Source: an uncultured Clostridia bacterium (GTDB lineage Bacteria; Bacillota; Clostridia; Oscillospirales; Oscillospiraceae). From it: DNA of 64,000 nucleotides. The stretch spans positions 1-64,000 of the forward strand of contig CAMOXI010000002.1 in assembly GCA_946628965.1 (NCBI GenBank), read 5' to 3'. Under the pieces are notes generated by a model. The model was not told the DNA's origin, did no database searches, and was given only the letters and a program-made list of their open reading frames with translations. A program made the position numbers and the translations under genes. Each line of letters begins with the position of its first letter. The first letter of the stretch is position 1. Positions 32,872-40,824 of this stretch are shown piece after piece.

Positions 32872-34482
32872 TCAGCCCCACAAGGCCGTCAGCATCGGGA
32901 TGATCTGTTTTTTGCGGCTCATGACGCCGGGGAGGAAGACCTGCTTGTTCTCCGGCTCCACGCCGAAGGCCTGCTGGATCGTATCGTCGCTGCCCACATA
33001 GAGCAGGTAGGAGCCCTCCTGCAGCACGTCGGTGATCATCAGGATCACGAGATCATAGCCCAGAGAGGCCTGCTCCTTCTTCATGACGGCGGCAAACTCC
33101 TCGCGGCGCTGCAGCACATGCTCCGCGTCCGCGCTGGTGATCTGGCTGACGCCGATGTTCTGGCCGGAGATGTGGAACTGCTTGTAGTCCGTCTTGAAGA
33201 GCTCCTCGGCGCTCTTGCCGTCGGACGCGCCGGAGGAGAAGAGCTCCTTGCCCAGCTCATCCAGCGAGATGCGGGCAAAGCGGGCCAGGCGCTCGGCCAT
33301 GGCGATATCCCGCTTGGTGCAGGTGGGCGACTTGAACATGACCGTATCGGACAAAATGGCGCCCGCCATCAAGCCCGCGATCTTCGGGGGCGGCACCACG
33401 CCGTGCTCCTGATACATGGCGGTGATGATGGTGTTGGTGCTGCCCACGGGTTCGTTGCGGACCCGGATGGGCTGGCCGGTCTGAATGTCTGCCAGGCGGT
33501 GGTGGTCGATGATCTCCAGAATGTCCACCTGCTCCAGCCCGGGGACGGACTGGGCGGCCTCGTTGTGGTCCACCAGGACCACCTGCTTGCGCCGCGGTTT
33601 TAACAGGTGGAAGCGGGAGATCGTACCCACGACCTGCTCGTTCTCGTCCAGAATGGGGTAGCTGCGGAAGCGGCTCTTGAGCATGATCTCCTTGGCGTCG
33701 TCCAGATAATCGCTGAGCCGGAAGGCCAGGATGTCGCTGCGCTTGCCGATGCGGGCCACGGGCAGCGCCTGATAGATCAGGCGGGAGACCCTGCGGGCGG
33801 AGAGCGGGGTGGAAATGATCACCGTGCGGTCGGTCTTCGTCCACTCCGGGCGGACCTCGGCCCGGCAGAGGATCACGCAGTTGACGCCGCAGGCGATGGC
33901 TTTATCGATGATCTCCGGCTGGTCGCCGCAGATGAGGATGCTGTCCGGATTGGTCAGGGCCTGATCCTCATACTTGAGGGGCAGCACGATGTACACCTCG
34001 CCGGAGACGCTGTCCCGCGCAAGCTCGTATTCGTTGACCAGCGTACCCTCCAGCACGCTCAGGAGATTGAAGATCGGCACATCGTCCACCCGGTTCTGGT
34101 TCAGGGTCTGCATGTCGTAGGTGGCGATGTCGCCGGCGGAGAGCATGCCGAAGAGGTGGCCGTTTTCATCCACGATGGGGACCACGTTGATCGAGTCGTT
34201 CCCCATGGTCTGCCAGGCCAGGTGGATCGTGACGGAATTGTTCAGCGCGGGCGTGGGGTCAAATTCCAGGTCGCGGATCTGGGTGCGCATGTTCTTGATC
34301 AGCGGGGGCGGCTCCATCCCGAAATGGTTCAGCAGACGCTGGGTCTCATCGTTGATGGCGCCGATGCGCACGGCTTTGTACTCCCGGTCGCCCAGGGCGT
34401 TGCGCAGCTGGGCATAGGCCATGGAGGCGACGATGGAATCGGTATCCGGGTTGCGGTGGCCGGTGACGTAAATATCGCTCAT
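32872..34482 (-). CDS. manganese-dependent inorganic pyrophosphatase with CBS and DRTGG domains
   Basis: The 536-residue family II pyrophosphatase hydrolyses PPi to two phosphates. The DHH-type motifs are present: GHRNPDTDSIVA at the N-terminus, LVDHNE and EIIDHHRL in the middle. An insert of about 240 residues between the first and second motif holds two CBS domains (first near 70-130, second ending FRSYPILDENEQVVGTIS) and a DRTGG domain between them. In characterised CBS-PPases this insert binds adenine nucleotides and regulates activity. The C-terminal DHHA2 domain carries the SRKKQ substrate-binding motif. AGGAGG lies close before the ATG. The gene is followed by repeat-rich DNA. Confidence 0.94.
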   Translation of the reverse strand: MSDIYVTGHRNPDTDSIVASMAYAQLRNALGDREYKAVRIGAINDETQRLLNHFGMEPPPLIKNMRTQIRDLEFDPTPALNNSVTIHLAWQTMGNDSINVVPIVDENGHLFGMLSAGDIATYDMQTLNQNRVDDVPIFNLLSVLEGTLVNEYELARDSVSGEVYIVLPLKYEDQALTNPDSILICGDQPEIIDKAIACGVNCVILCRAEVRPEWTKTDRTVIISTPLSARRVSRLIYQALPVARIGKRSDILAFRLSDYLDDAKEIMLKSRFRSYPILDENEQVVGTISRFHLLKPRRKQVVLVDHNEAAQSVPGLEQVDILEIIDHHRLADIQTGQPIRVRNEPVGSTNTIITAMYQEHGVVPPPKIAGLMAGAILSDTVMFKSPTCTKRDIAMAERLARFARISLDELGKELFSSGASDGKSAEELFKTDYKQFHISGQNIGVSQITSADAEHVLQRREEFAAVMKKEQASLGYDLVILMITDVLQEGSYLLYVGSDDTIQQAFGVEPENKQVFLPGVMSRKKQIIPMLTALWG

Positions 34483-34631
34483 GGGGGCCTCCTTCTTGCG
34501 TTTTTGCGTTCGATAATTTTAATTATAGATGGATTCTCCCCTGTTGGCAAGGCTTTTCGGCGGATTTGCTTTGCAATCGTCCGTGTTTATGATAAACTGA
34601 AAACAGAACAGAACGAAACGGAGGACAAGAG

Positions 34632-36377
34632 ATGAAGAAAAAAATCCGGGTGATCCTGGCGCTGATGCTCTGCGCGGTTCTGCTCTCCGGCTGCGGTGCG
34701 CCGATGCTGGCGGACAGCCTGGGTTCCCTGTACAGCAGCCTGTTCGGCTCCGGGGACGATGAGGAGATCCCCCGGTTTTCCCAGATGGTCTATGAACGGC
34801 CCCAGAGCACACTGGACGATATGGAGCGCAGGCTCGCGAAGCTGGAAAAGGCCCTGGACAAGGGCGGCCCCTTCCGCGCGGTGACGAATCTGCTGGATCT
34901 GTGCTATCAGGACTACTACCACTTCGACACCATGTACTGCCTGGCGGAGATCCGCTCCTGTCTGGACATGACGGACGAATACTACGCCGCCGAGCTCAGC
35001 TGGTGCCAGGACGCGTATTACGACCTGCAGGAAATGATGGAGGACATGTACTATCTCTGCGGCGGTTCCACGCTGGCCGCCCGGCTGGAGAAGGAGTACT
35101 TCTGGGAGGGCTTTGCCGGGGAATACGCGGACGCCTCCCTCTCCACCTACAACGAGGAGACAATGGAGCTGATGCACCGGGAGAGCAGCCTGCTCGCCGC
35201 CTACCGGGAGCTCTCCACCAGCCCCACCATCACGCTGCGGGGCCGCGAGGTCGACCTCTACAGCTATCTCGCCCAGGCAAACGATGTCGAGTACGACAGC
35301 GCGCTCATGGCCTATTACCGGCAGTACAACGAGCGGATGAGCCAGCTTTACATTGACCTGGTGACCACCCGCAAGGCCCTGGCGGAGAAGCTGGGCTTTG
35401 CCAGCTACGAGGAGATGGCCTACGCCTACAGCTTCGACCGGGACTATACCCCGGAGGAGGCCGGGCGCTATATTGAGGAGATCCGCCTGCAGATCGTGCC
35501 GCTCTACAAACAGCTGGATCCTTACGCGGCGGATTACCCCTGGCTGGAGGCGGATGAGCTTTATAAGATCGTGCGCGCGGGCGCCCGCGCCATGGGCGGG
35601 GACGTGCGCGACGCCTTCGACTTCATGAGCCGCTATGAGCTCTATGACGTGAGCCTGAGCCAGAACAAGGCCGGGAAATCCTTCCAGAGCTATCTGAACG
35701 ACTATGACGCCCCCTTTGTGTTCGTAAACCCCTACGGGGACGACTCGGACATTCTGAGCTTTGCCCACGAGTTCGGGCATTTTGTGGACGCCTATGTGAA
35801 CTACAACGCCTCCGAGAGCATCGACGTGGCGGAGGTCTTCTCCCAGGCCATGGAATATCTGATGCTGGACTACGCCGAGGGGAGCCTGGACGCGGAGCGG
35901 CTGGAAAACCTGCGGCAGATCAAGTGGAAGGACACCCTGGAGCTCTACGTGCAGCAGGCCTCCTTTGCGGCTTTTGAGCGGGCGGTGTTCGAGGCTGACC
36001 CCGAGGAACTGAACGCGGACTTCCTCAACGACCTGTCCCTGCAGCTTGCCATCGACTTCGGCTACTACGACGGCTACAGCGAGGAGTACTACGCCCTGAG
36101 CTGGATCGACATCCTGCATTTCTTCGAGCAGCCCTTCTATGTGATCAGCTATCCGGTGTCCAACGACATCGCCCTGCAGATCTGGGAGCTGGAGCAGCAG
36201 GAGCGCGGCGCCGGGTTGGAGAAATACATGCAGGCCCTGCCGCGGGACTATGACGGCATGATCGCCACCGCCGAGGCCGCCGGGCTGGAGAGCCCCTTCG
36301 CCCCCGGCCGGATCGCAAAGGTGGCGGAGGATATCCGGGTCAATCTGGGTCTCAATGCCGGCCTCCAGGCCGCGTGA
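34632..36377 (+). CDS. M3-family zinc metallopeptidase, predicted lipoprotein
   Basis: The 581-residue protein starts with a lipoprotein signal (VILALMLCAVLLSGCGAP; lipobox LSGC), so it is predicted to be anchored outside the membrane. The zinc site H379-E-F-G-H383 is in FAHEFGHFVDAY, followed about 25 residues later by the third ligand region (ESIDVAEVFSQAMEYLM). The layout fits oligoendopeptidase F-like M3 enzymes, most of which are cytoplasmic, so the export is a little unusual. GGAGG lies 8 bases before the ATG. A terminator follows at 36420. Confidence 0.87.
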   Translation: MKKKIRVILALMLCAVLLSGCGAPMLADSLGSLYSSLFGSGDDEEIPRFSQMVYERPQSTLDDMERRLAKLEKALDKGGPFRAVTNLLDLCYQDYYHFDTMYCLAEIRSCLDMTDEYYAAELSWCQDAYYDLQEMMEDMYYLCGGSTLAARLEKEYFWEGFAGEYADASLSTYNEETMELMHRESSLLAAYRELSTSPTITLRGREVDLYSYLAQANDVEYDSALMAYYRQYNERMSQLYIDLVTTRKALAEKLGFASYEEMAYAYSFDRDYTPEEAGRYIEEIRLQIVPLYKQLDPYAADYPWLEADELYKIVRAGARAMGGDVRDAFDFMSRYELYDVSLSQNKAGKSFQSYLNDYDAPFVFVNPYGDDSDILSFAHEFGHFVDAYVNYNASESIDVAEVFSQAMEYLMLDYAEGSLDAERLENLRQIKWKDTLELYVQQASFAAFERAVFEADPEELNADFLNDLSLQLAIDFGYYDGYSEEYYALSWIDILHFFEQPFYVISYPVSNDIALQIWELEQQERGAGLEKYMQALPRDYDGMIATAEAAGLESPFAPGRIAKVAEDIRVNLGLNAGLQAA

Positions 36378-36692
36378 GACATGGCCAAACGCTTCCAAAA
36401 CATAGAAAAAAGCCGCCCGGAAGGAGGCACTTCGTAAGGAAGTGCCTCCTTCCCTTTGAAAGTAGGGTATTTGACCACGTGAGTCAGCAATGGTACAATG
36501 ATTAAAACAAATCGCAGTTTGTCGGAAAATCGGGATCTGGCATCCAGATTCCACTGTTATGATGAAGAAAAACCTTGAAAAATGGTGATGTAAAGGGTTT
36601 TTTACAGCGATTGAGGGTTCTGTAAATACCATTTGATAGACAGACGGGTTCGTTTTCGGATAAACTAAAATCATGCAAAGGAGATCGTAAAG
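36378..36692. other. gene-free stretch before the XRE gene
   Basis: The first part holds the 36420-36454 terminator. The rest (36480-36690) is clearly richer in A+T than the neighbours and shows no reliable promoter pair or gene. Confidence 0.5.
36420..36454 (+). terminator. terminator of the M3 peptidase gene
   Basis: Arms GGAAGGAGGCACTTC and GAAGTGCCTCCTTCC around a short loop. Confidence 0.85.
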
Positions 36693-37130
36693 ATGATGAT
36701 TTCGGAAAAACTGAAAGAAGCAAGGCAGAAGGCCGGCATGACACAGGATCAAGTTGCAGAGAAGATCATGGTATCCCGTGTGACCGTTTCCCATTGGGAA
36801 AATGGAAAGTCGCTGCCCGATATCGTCAGTTTGATAAGTCTCAGCGATCTCTACAGCATCAGTTTGGATGAATTGGTGAAAGGAGATTCGAAAATGACTG
36901 AAAAAGTAAGGAAAGACGCAAAAGATGCCAACAACAACAAGAGACTGATCAAAACAACTGGTATTCTGGTTATCGCTGTTCTGCTCGTGTATGCTGTCAG
37001 TACAATTGTAGGCGGAGCCTTCAAAGACTTTTGCGAGGCTGCTCTCTTATGGGTGCTGATAGGTATTGGCGTGGCCGCATCGATGACTTATTTTAGTCAG
37101 ACAGAGCCTAATGAGGATAGAAAGAAATAA
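36693..37130 (+). CDS. XRE-family regulator with membrane segments
   Basis: The 145-residue protein has an N-terminal helix-turn-helix of the XRE/Cro type (SEKLKEARQKAGMTQDQVAEKI, then VSRVTVSHWENGKSLPDIV) and two C-terminal hydrophobic segments (TTGILVIAVLLVYAVSTIVGG and FCEAALLWVLIGIGVAA). Such membrane-linked XRE proteins are common in Firmicutes and often sense membrane or peptide stress, but the targets are unknown. AAAGGAG lies about 10 bases before the first ATG (36693); ATG 36696 is possible. G+C content is lower than in neighbouring genes, which hints at acquisition. Confidence 0.85.
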   Translation: MMISEKLKEARQKAGMTQDQVAEKIMVSRVTVSHWENGKSLPDIVSLISLSDLYSISLDELVKGDSKMTEKVRKDAKDANNNKRLIKTTGILVIAVLLVYAVSTIVGGAFKDFCEAALLWVLIGIGVAASMTYFSQTEPNEDRKK

Positions 37131-37166
37131 TTATATTGACAAACCGGGATTGAATGAGGTGCTTTT

Positions 37167-37385
37167 ATGAGCGAGAATAACAAGAACAACAAGAAGGGCA
37201 ATCATTCATCCGGCCTTACGATTGGTATGTGTATAGGAATTGCAATCGGAACCGCAGTCGGAGTTGCAACAAAAAACATCGGTTTGTGGATGCCTATTGG
37301 ACTTTCGCTGGGAATGGGTCTCGGATTGGCCATAGGTCATAACAGCGATAATAACGGCGATGACAAAACGGACGGTCAGGAATAG
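37167..37385 (+). CDS. 72-residue Gly-rich membrane protein
   Basis: The small protein has a charged Asn/Lys-rich start (SENNKNNKKGNHSSG), two hydrophobic Gly-rich segments (LTIGMCIGIAIGTAVGVAT and IGLWMPIGLSLGMGLGLAIG) and an acidic tail (NSDNNGDDKTDGQE). GAGGTG lies upstream of the ATG. It follows the XRE gene by 36 bases, so the regulator may control it. The GxxxG-like spacing suggests helix packing or oligomerisation. Toxin-like or stress-related roles are possible, but nothing identifies one. Confidence 0.7.
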   Translation: MSENNKNNKKGNHSSGLTIGMCIGIAIGTAVGVATKNIGLWMPIGLSLGMGLGLAIGHNSDNNGDDKTDGQE

Positions 37386-37474
37386 ACAGACAAATTCCTG
37401 TTTGCCGAATAGACCTTCTATTGTCCACAGTTATAACGAGCATCGGATTTTGCCCCACACAATCCGAGAGACAA

Positions 37475-37515
37475 AATCGGCGTGACCGCAATGGTCACGC
37501 CGATTCTATATTCTT
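37475..37515 (+). terminator. terminator of the XRE/small membrane protein unit
   Basis: Arms AATCGGCGTGACC and GGTCACGCCGATT, then a T-rich run. A second, looser stem (GCCGCC with GGGCGGC, then TTTTTT) follows near 37530-37581. Confidence 0.8.
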
Positions 37516-37594
37516 TTGAGCTGGTGATTGCCGCCTCAAGCAACTTCCTTATGAAGAGCTGCTTGATGGGCGGCTTTTTTCTATGTGCTGTGTC

Positions 37595-38755
37595 TTAGCG
37601 GTCGAAGGTCAGGGTCTGCTGGGTCTTCAGGCCGGTGGCGGAGAAGGTGGCGAAGTCCAGGGTAGTCAGGGACTGGGTCTCGGGGTACTGCTCCTGCACC
37701 GCAGCCAGCAGCTTGGCCTGCAGCCCCTCGTCCACGAACTGACGGGCGTAGCCGGTGTCATACACGTTCAGGAACCAGGGAGAGGTCACGACGATGCGGC
37801 TGGGGATGATCTGGTAGAAGTTCATATTGGAGTTGCAGAGGTACTCGTAGAGCGCGTCATTGTCCATGGCGGCCAGCTGGGCGGTGGTGTCCAGGGTCTC
37901 GAAGTAGTAGTGGGCCTTGGCGACGTAGATGGGCTTCTCCTCCTCGCTCAGCTCGGCGAAGCGGATGGGCTTGTAGGTGCCGGTGATCTGCACGCCGTAG
38001 CTCATGAAGTAGCTGGGCAGGACGGGGGCCTGCTCGGAGCAGACGTCGCCCGCGCGGATCTGGCGGGTCCAGTAGAGGTCGACAGCAGGGTTCAGGTTCA
38101 TGTTGTTGAGCTTGGCGGTGTTGGTCTCACTGGAGCCGAAGAGGGTCATGTCCTCGGGATCCAGGACGTACTCCACGCTGCCGATGGTGGGAACGTTGTT
38201 GATGCAGGTGGCGATCTGGTACATCTCGCGATTGTTGCCCTCGGCGCCCTTCAGGTACTCGACGATCAGCTCCTTCTTCAGCTCGTCGGACAGGTCCACG
38301 TCGCCGAAGTTGATGCCGCCCACGCCGGACTCGGTGGCGGAGGTGACCGTGTCAACAACGGCGCCGCCCTTGCTGTAGCCGGCGGCGGCAGCCCAGGCGT
38401 CCAGATCCACGTCCACGCCGATGGCCTGCAGGTAGGCCTGCGCGGCGGCGGCGAGCACGGCGTTGCTGGTGGCGGTGGCGCCGGAGACGCCGTCCACCTT
38501 GACGCTGTTCTGCTCCACCATGGCGGCGGGGATCGTGGTCAGAGCCTCGCGGCCGACGGTTTCCTCGGCCTTGTCGGTCTCGGCGGTCACATCGGTGATC
38601 ACGCCGTCTTCCACGGTGACGGAGACGGTGACGGTCTCATCCAGGCCGGGAGCGGAGGCGGTGCCGGTGCTGCCTTCGGCGAAGGCGCAGGTGCCGCAGC
38701 CGAGCAGCATGACGGCGGCCAGCGTGAAGCAAAGGGCCAATTTCATCTGTTTCAT
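37595..38755 (-). CDS. exported FMN-binding plus PNPOx-like flavoprotein, predicted lipoprotein
   Basis: The 386-residue protein has a signal sequence with a possible lipobox (VMLLGCG, Cys20), although the following ALA-type stretch would also allow normal cleavage. Residues about 38-115 are an FMN_bind domain with VSGATATS (90-97), the usual ApbE flavinylation site. From about 165 a split-barrel domain resembling pyridoxamine-5'-phosphate oxidase-like flavin proteins follows (YQIATCINNVPTIGSVEYVL, then NTAKLNNMNLNPAVDLYWTR). The pairing suggests an extracytoplasmic flavin electron carrier or reductase. The start at 38755 is one of three nearby in-frame ATGs. Confidence 0.78.
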   Translation of the reverse strand: MKQMKLALCFTLAAVMLLGCGTCAFAEGSTGTASAPGLDETVTVSVTVEDGVITDVTAETDKAEETVGREALTTIPAAMVEQNSVKVDGVSGATATSNAVLAAAAQAYLQAIGVDVDLDAWAAAAGYSKGGAVVDTVTSATESGVGGINFGDVDLSDELKKELIVEYLKGAEGNNREMYQIATCINNVPTIGSVEYVLDPEDMTLFGSSETNTAKLNNMNLNPAVDLYWTRQIRAGDVCSEQAPVLPSYFMSYGVQITGTYKPIRFAELSEEEKPIYVAKAHYYFETLDTTAQLAAMDNDALYEYLCNSNMNFYQIIPSRIVVTSPWFLNVYDTGYARQFVDEGLQAKLLAAVQEQYPETQSLTTLDFATFSATGLKTQQTLTFDR

Positions 38756-38840
38756 GATTGCATCCATCCTTTTTACATAATTATCTTCAGGGATTACCCT
38801 TTAAGCTTATTTTAATCCCGGTACTGACAATTGTCAACGG

Positions 38841-38952
38841 CTCAAGGCGTCGACACTTTGTCGACACCTTGAGTATCAAAAATGAGAACTTCCAAAAAAG
38901 CTCTCATTTTTGAGGATATCAAACGCGAGAGGGAATAACCAATCCCCTCTCG
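38841..38952. repeat. three-hairpin element C, copy at 38.8 kb
   Basis: Hairpin a: CTCAAGG..GTCGACA with TGTCGAC..CCTTGAG (38841-38873). Hairpin b: AAAAATGAGA with TCTCATTTTT (about 38878-38911). Hairpin c: CGAGAGGG with CCCTCTCG around GGGAATAACCAAT-type loop (38926-38952). The same order occurs at 61892-62000 with compensatory base changes. Confidence 0.75.
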
Positions 38953-39004
38953 TGCTCTCCCCATGCGTGTCCATCATTTGGCCGCAGGGATCTGTCTGCA
39001 AGCT

Positions 39005-39032
39005 GAGCCGCAGGGATTTCTCCCTGCGGCTC
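39005..39032 (-). terminator. hairpin after the flavodiiron gene
   Basis: Arms GAGCCGCAGGGA and TCCCTGCGGCTC around TTTC, 13 bases past the stop codon. It lacks a good T-run. Confidence 0.6.
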
Positions 39033-39044
39033 TGTGCGGAACGC

Positions 39045-40556
39045 TTATTCCTCCGGCTCAAACTTGTCGGCGCCGGCGCCGCAGATCGGGCACTTGAACT
39101 CCGCGGGCACTTCCTCGCCCTCGTAGACATAGCCGCAGAGCTTGCAGACCCAGCGCTTGACCTCCGGGGTCTCCTTCTCTACCTGATGGATGGGGCCTGC
39201 CTGGATGGAGGCGACGATGGCCTCGGCCATGGTGGCAAGGGCCTTGTAATCCTCCGAACTGGGCGAAGAGAGGATCGTGACGATCTTGCCCGTGTAGGAG
39301 GTGCCGGCGAGACGGTCCAGGATGGACTGCATCTGCTTGCCTGCCGCCGGGGACCAGCTGCCGTTTTCCAGCAGGGAGAAGCTGCGGTTCCGCAGGTTGT
39401 GGGCCTCCAGATCCAGCAGGAAGTTCTTCATCGGCGTGAACACGCCCATGTTGTAGGTGATGGAGGCCAGCACGATGTGGCTGCAGCGGAAAGCCTCGGC
39501 GATCAGCTCGCTCACGTGGGTCTTGGATACGTCATAGACCCGCACGTCGGCAACGCCCTTCTGGGAAAGCATGGCCGCCACGGCGTTGGCCGCGCTCTCG
39601 GTGCCGCCGTAGACGGAGCCGTAGACCACCATGACCGCCTGATCCTCCGGGGTGTAGCTGCTCCAGCGGTCGTACTTCTCCAGGATCCACTCCAGGTTTT
39701 CCCGCCAGACCGGGCCGTGGGTGGGACAGAGCATCTGGATGGGCACGCCTGCCGCCTTCTGCAGCACGGCCTGCACCTGCGCGCCGTACTTGCCCACGAT
39801 GTTGCAGTAATAGCGCCGCGCGTCGGGCAGCCAGTCCTTCTCAAAATCCACCTCGTCGGCAAAGAGGTTGCCGTTGAGCGCGCCGAAGCTGCCAAAGGCG
39901 TCGGCGGAGAAAAGGGCACCGCTCACATCGTCAAAGCTCATCATGACCTCCGGCCAGTGCACCATCGGCGCGTGGACGAAGGTGAGGGTGTGTTTGCCCA
40001 GACTCAGGGTATCGCCCTCGGCGGCGTAGATCGCCCGGTCGGAAATGTCGCAGGCAAAGAACTGGTTGAGGATCGCGGCGGCCTGCTCGGTACAGACCAC
40101 CTGGGCACCCGGATAGCGCACCAGCACCTCGGAGATCGCGGAACTGTGGTCCGGCTCCATGTGGTTGACCACCAGGTAGTCCAGATCGCGCCCGTCCAGT
40201 ACCGCGGTCAGATTCTCGAAAAACTGCCCGGTGACGGAGCGGTCCACCGTGTCGATCAGGGCAGTCTTCTCATCGAGGATCACATAGGAGTTGTAGGCCA
40301 CGCCGCGGGGGATGGGATACACGTTTTCAAACAGCTGGATGCGTCGATCGCTGACGCCTACATAATAAATATCGTCCGTGACGCTGCGGACGCTGCCGAC
40401 GCCCGCGAACTTGGGCTTGCCCTCGAAGGGCTTCGCGCTCTCCGCCGTTTCGCCCTCGGCGAAGGCCGTGGGGCCCAGCGCCCCCATGGCAGCAAGGCCT
40501 GCGGCCCCGGCGACCGCCGCCTTCAGAAAGTCTCTTCTGGGGATTTCTCTGCTCAT
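39045..40556 (-). CDS. flavodiiron protein-rubredoxin fusion with a Tat signal peptide
   Basis: The 503-residue protein has a twin-arginine signal (IPRRDFLKAAVAG; Arg7-Arg8, then a hydrophobic stretch ending GPTAFA). The metallo-beta-lactamase-like diiron domain keeps all seven ligand positions: His132, Glu134, Asp136, His137, His200, Asp219 and His280. A flavodoxin domain follows (VVYGSVYGGTESAANAV, near 310), and a C-terminal rubredoxin with two C-x2-C pairs (WVCKLCGYVYEG and KCPICGAGADKFE). Flavodiiron proteins reduce O2 or NO to protect anaerobes and are normally cytoplasmic, so the Tat signal is notable. AGGAGAC precedes the ATG, with a perfect promoter upstream. Confidence 0.93.
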   Translation of the reverse strand: MSREIPRRDFLKAAVAGAAGLAAMGALGPTAFAEGETAESAKPFEGKPKFAGVGSVRSVTDDIYYVGVSDRRIQLFENVYPIPRGVAYNSYVILDEKTALIDTVDRSVTGQFFENLTAVLDGRDLDYLVVNHMEPDHSSAISEVLVRYPGAQVVCTEQAAAILNQFFACDISDRAIYAAEGDTLSLGKHTLTFVHAPMVHWPEVMMSFDDVSGALFSADAFGSFGALNGNLFADEVDFEKDWLPDARRYYCNIVGKYGAQVQAVLQKAAGVPIQMLCPTHGPVWRENLEWILEKYDRWSSYTPEDQAVMVVYGSVYGGTESAANAVAAMLSQKGVADVRVYDVSKTHVSELIAEAFRCSHIVLASITYNMGVFTPMKNFLLDLEAHNLRNRSFSLLENGSWSPAAGKQMQSILDRLAGTSYTGKIVTILSSPSSEDYKALATMAEAIVASIQAGPIHQVEKETPEVKRWVCKLCGYVYEGEEVPAEFKCPICGAGADKFEPEE

Positions 40557-40616
40557 CTTGTCTCCTCCCAATGCGCATTTTTCCGTATGCCGACCGCAGT
40601 CGGAGCTTCTGGTTTC

Positions 40617-40645
40617 AGTATAACAAGACCCCGCTTTCTTTGCAA
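40617..40645 (-). promoter_or_regulatory. promoter of the flavodiiron gene
   Basis: On the minus strand TTGCAA, 17 bases, TATACT. Confidence 0.8.
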
Positions 40646-40744
40646 GGAAAGAAAACACAAAACGCGGGAACAAATCTCTCGCTTTCTGCATCCTGTACAT
40701 ATAGAGTAAAAAGACGGGCGGACTGACATTTTTGCGGGAAGCGA

Positions 40745-40772
40745 TTGACTTTCCCCCTGCTCTGTCGATACT
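40745..40772 (+). promoter_or_regulatory. promoter of the YARHG gene
   Basis: TTGACT, 16 bases, GATACT (or TACTAT with an 18-base spacer). Confidence 0.6.
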
Positions 40773-40824
40773 ATGAAGAAAAGCGGATCCATTGGGAGGC
40801 AATCGCCCCAAAGGAGGTTATCCT

